In this document: piece after piece, positions 20,327 to 21,912 of the stretch
Layout of the letters: every line of letters begins with the position of its first letter
How positions within the stretch are numbered: position 1 is the first letter of the stretch
Source: an uncultured Clostridia bacterium
GTDB taxonomy: Bacteria > Bacillota > Clostridia > TANB77 > CAG-508
NCBI GenBank assembly: GCA_948528155.1
Contig: CAOSZT010000019.1
Span: 1-21,912 of the forward strand
Direction of reading: 5' to 3'
Length of the DNA: 21,912 bases
Program-made: the position numbers and the translations under genes
The notes under the pieces: model-generated
The model's database searches: none
What the model was told of the DNA's origin: nothing
The model's input: only the letters and a program-made list of their open reading frames with translations

Positions 20327-20395
20327 ATGCGGAATTTCTTTAAACATTGGCTAAGAGATTTACTTCAAAATATTCTTGAAGTATTCATTGAATAA
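20327..20395 (+). CDS. 22-aa amphipathic peptide
   Basis: ATG at 20327 with AAAGGAGGA (20312-20320), a near-perfect ribosome binding site 6-7 nt upstream. TAA is at 20393-20395. The peptide starts MRNFFKHWLRDLLQ and ends VFIE. Its hydrophobic residues (F4, F5, W8, L9, L12, L13, I16, L17, F20, I21) recur every three to four positions, giving an amphipathic helix suited to lie on a membrane. It is 65 bp before a second small ORF with an equally strong site, within one apparent transcript. It could be a membrane-active or toxin-like peptide, a signal, or a morphogenetic peptide of the SpoVM type. None of these is shown. Confidence 0.5.
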   Translation: MRNFFKHWLRDLLQNILEVFIE

Positions 20396-20460
20396 ATCTC
20401 AAAAGGACTTTTCTTATAGTCCACCCATAATAGATAAAAGACAGACAAAAGGAGGATACT

Positions 20461-20568
20461 ATGAAAATAAGAAACATTTTACTAACATTTTTAATTGTCT
20501 TTTTAATTATCTTTTATTTAGGCTTAGAAATATGTAGCCTAGAATATGATGAGTATTATGGGTTTTAA
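20461..20568 (+). CDS. 35-aa membrane peptide with an acidic/aromatic tail
   Basis: ATG at 20461 with AAAGGAGG (20451-20458) directly upstream. TAA is at 20566-20568. A hydrophobic helix spans residues 6-22 (ILLTFLIVFLIIFYLGL) and is followed by a short tail EICSLEYDEYYGF with one cysteine. It is the second ORF of a two-peptide unit that ends at a strong terminator eight bases later. Between the ORFs is a small hairpin GGACT/AGTCC (about 20404-20421). It does not match AgrD or bacteriocin leaders that I know: there is no double-glycine site and no adjacent processing or export gene. Possible roles are a type I toxin or a small membrane regulator. Confidence 0.5.
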   Translation: MKIRNILLTFLIVFLIIFYLGLEICSLEYDEYYGF

Positions 20569-20575
20569 ATCCCAC

Positions 20576-20603
20576 AAGCACTGGAGTTCTTTCAGTGCTT
20601 TTT
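20576..20603 (+). terminator. Intrinsic terminator of the two-peptide unit
   Basis: AAGCACTG (20576-20583) and CAGTGCTT (20593-20600) form an 8-bp stem with a 9-nt loop, followed by TTT for a run of five Ts (20599-20603). It lies just after the 35-aa peptide stop. Confidence 0.85.
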
Positions 20604-20614
20604 ACTTATACAAA

Positions 20615-21241
20615 TCACATAAAATTCTTAGTAAAACTCCTCCTATGAATAGGGCATAACCCATACTCCTTAATAGCAGAAATATGCTTAGCTGTACCAT
20701 ATCCCTTATGTTGAGCAAAACCATATTCAGGATAGACATCATCCCATTCTCTCATAATCCTATCCCTTGTAACCTTTGCAACAATAGAAGCAGCAGCTAT
20801 TGAATAACATTTAGCATCACCCTTTACAATCGCCTCATAAGGTACACCATTAGTATCAACATGTTCTAAAGCATCAATAATTATTAAATCTGGCCTCACA
20901 TCAAGACCTTTAACAACACTTGTAACTCCTTGTTTTGTAGCATTTAAAATATTTATATCATCAATAATATCTTGTCCAATAATTGCAACAGAATAACTTA
21001 TAGCTTCCTGTAAAATTTTATCATATAATAACTCTCTTTTCTTTTCAGAAACTTTTTTTGAATCATTTACACCTTCTATCATAGAATTCTGTGGCATTAT
21101 TACACCAGCAACCACAACTGGTCCTGCTAAAGGACCTCTTCCCGCTTCATCTATTCCACATATATTTTTAAAACCCTTCACACTCAAATCTTTTTCTATC
21201 ATTTTTAAATTTGTTAATCTTTCTAGCTCTTTTTCTTTCAT
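20615..21241 (-). CDS. rnhB: Ribonuclease HII
   Basis: A 208-aa enzyme that cleaves the RNA strand of RNA-DNA hybrids and removes misincorporated ribonucleotides. The four acidic active-site residues are present: D31 and E32 in GIDEAGRGPLAGPVV, D123 in LIIIDAL and D142 in VKGDAKCYSIAAASIVAKVT. GVNDSKKVSEKKRE and YPEYGFAQHKGYGTAKH are further family motifs. The start at 21241 fits AAGGAAG about 9 nt upstream and gives a short N-terminal extension before the catalytic fold, as in shorter Bacillota forms. The gene follows the prepilin-like gene by 55 bp on the same strand and may be cotranscribed with it. Confidence 0.96.
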   Translation of the reverse strand: MKEKELERLTNLKMIEKDLSVKGFKNICGIDEAGRGPLAGPVVVAGVIMPQNSMIEGVNDSKKVSEKKRELLYDKILQEAISYSVAIIGQDIIDDINILNATKQGVTSVVKGLDVRPDLIIIDALEHVDTNGVPYEAIVKGDAKCYSIAAASIVAKVTRDRIMREWDDVYPEYGFAQHKGYGTAKHISAIKEYGLCPIHRRSFTKNFM

Positions 21242-21296
21242 TTATACATTCTTCCTTTTTCATTTTTACATTCTATATTACAAATATAACATTAAT

Positions 21297-21833
21297 CTAT
21301 ATTTTCAAATCCTGTATTTGAGATAATGAATAATATGTATTATCTTCATTTTCAAATCCTTTAGTATTATATATTTCGATTTCCATATTTATTATATTAT
21401 ATCTTACAATATACCAACCATTTTTATCATCTGAATTCACATTAGAAAGTCCCATATCTACTAAATTCTGTGTTGACAATTTATAATAATAGATATAATT
21501 TGTACTATCTTGCTCAATTTCTTTTTGTGTTTTATTAATATTTCCCTGAAATATACTATTATCTAATATCTGTTCCCCTACAAACTCTTTTTTAGCCTCT
21601 TCAATCCTAGCTACTTTTTGTTCCTCTGTTGGATTAGTACCCAATTTAAAATTTGCATTTTCTACATATTGCTTTGCCTTAACTTTTATTAATAACATAT
21701 TAGTTTTCAAATTTTCTAATTTTGACCTTTTTATAACAGTCCCACCTGTACTTAGTGAAATTCCTGCTATTATTAATAATATTATTATAGTAATAACTAA
21801 AACCAACATTGTTACACCTTTATTTTCTCTCAT
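21297..21833 (-). CDS. Prepilin-like protein with type IV pilin N-terminus
   Basis: A 178-aa protein. A short basic leader MRENKG is followed by VTMLVLVITIIILLIIAGIS, the class III signal typical of type IV pilins and pseudopilins, with predicted cleavage after G6. The usual Glu5 of the mature pilin is absent (VTMLV instead of xTLIE). That is common in a group of clostridial pilin-like proteins but may alter assembly. The C-terminal domain (about residues 45-178) is soluble, hydrophilic and unrecognised, and ends NTYYSLSQIQDLKI. AAGGAGG lies 11 nt before the ATG. No pilus ATPase, prepilin peptidase or platform gene is in the window, so it would depend on a system elsewhere. It could be a minor pilin or a surface-anchored protein. 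Confidence 0.65.
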   Translation of the reverse strand: MRENKGVTMLVLVITIIILLIIAGISLSTGGTVIKRSKLENLKTNMLLIKVKAKQYVENANFKLGTNPTEEQKVARIEEAKKEFVGEQILDNSIFQGNINKTQKEIEQDSTNYIYYYKLSTQNLVDMGLSNVNSDDKNGWYIVRYNIINMEIEIYNTKGFENEDNTYYSLSQIQDLKI

Positions 21834-21912
21834 ATCCTAAAACGCCTCCTTAACCTACTATAATTCCCATAAAAATTAATAACTATCAAGTATATTTATA
21901 TTAATTCAATTT

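Noticed and set aside
1..21912. CRISPR array, tRNA or rRNA genes
   Set aside because: No regularly spaced direct repeats, no tRNA T-loop signature (GGTTCRA-type) in a clover-leaf context and no rRNA-like sequence were found.

Overview
The window is very AT-rich and its genes carry strong AGGAGG-type ribosome binding sites. It encodes BofA and a DUF2508/YaaL-like protein (sporulation-linked neighbours in Bacillota), a glmS ribozyme and a CdaA-type diadenylate cyclase. Together these point to a low-GC, probably spore-forming Clostridia-like member of the Bacillota. The organism cannot be named from the sequence alone.

Left part (1-3760), a decaying accessory region. It holds a frameshifted MazF/PemK-like toxin, a consensus promoter driving a chain of hairpins that looks like a non-coding RNA, and then an all-plus run of nucleotide- or nucleic-acid-directed genes. 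In order these are an intact MazG-type pyrophosphohydrolase, a frameshifted EEP-family nuclease/phosphatase, the N-terminus of a HAD hydrolase joined to an N-terminally truncated MNT nucleotidyltransferase, a HEPN gene with two nonsense codons, and the N-terminus of a Nudix protein. The Nudix fragment ends at a 9-bp inverted repeat, where it meets the 5' end of a minus-strand gene. Apart from MazG, nearly every member of this block is broken.

Middle part (3760-14700). A short membrane peptide, a structured RNA leader and a GT-C glycosyltransferase form one plus-strand unit. They are followed by uvrC (minus), an unknown coiled-coil protein with its own promoter and terminator, and glmS under its metabolite-sensing ribozyme. 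A minus-strand cluster of DUF2508, bofA and an atypical receiver-domain protein comes next, then an orphan VirD4/TraG-like membrane ATPase with no conjugation genes around it.

Right part (14700-21912), almost all minus strand. It holds an ArsP_2-type metal(loid) exporter, a DUF2651-like membrane protein with a Cys/Asn-rich repeat tail, truA (frameshifted), a small HTH protein, cdaA preceded by a 40-bp perfect palindrome and a 44-aa membrane peptide, pyrimidine-nucleoside phosphorylase, RNase HII and a prepilin-like protein. Inserted on the plus strand between the phosphorylase and rnhB is a compact unit of two tiny ORFs (22 and 35 codons) with near-perfect ribosome binding sites and a good terminator.

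The best candidates for something undescribed are the promoter-driven structured RNA at about 866-1162, the two-peptide unit at 20292-20603, the leader RNA before the glycosyltransferase (4036-4090), and the orphan VirD4-like ATPase. No tRNA, rRNA, CRISPR array or complete insertion sequence was seen.
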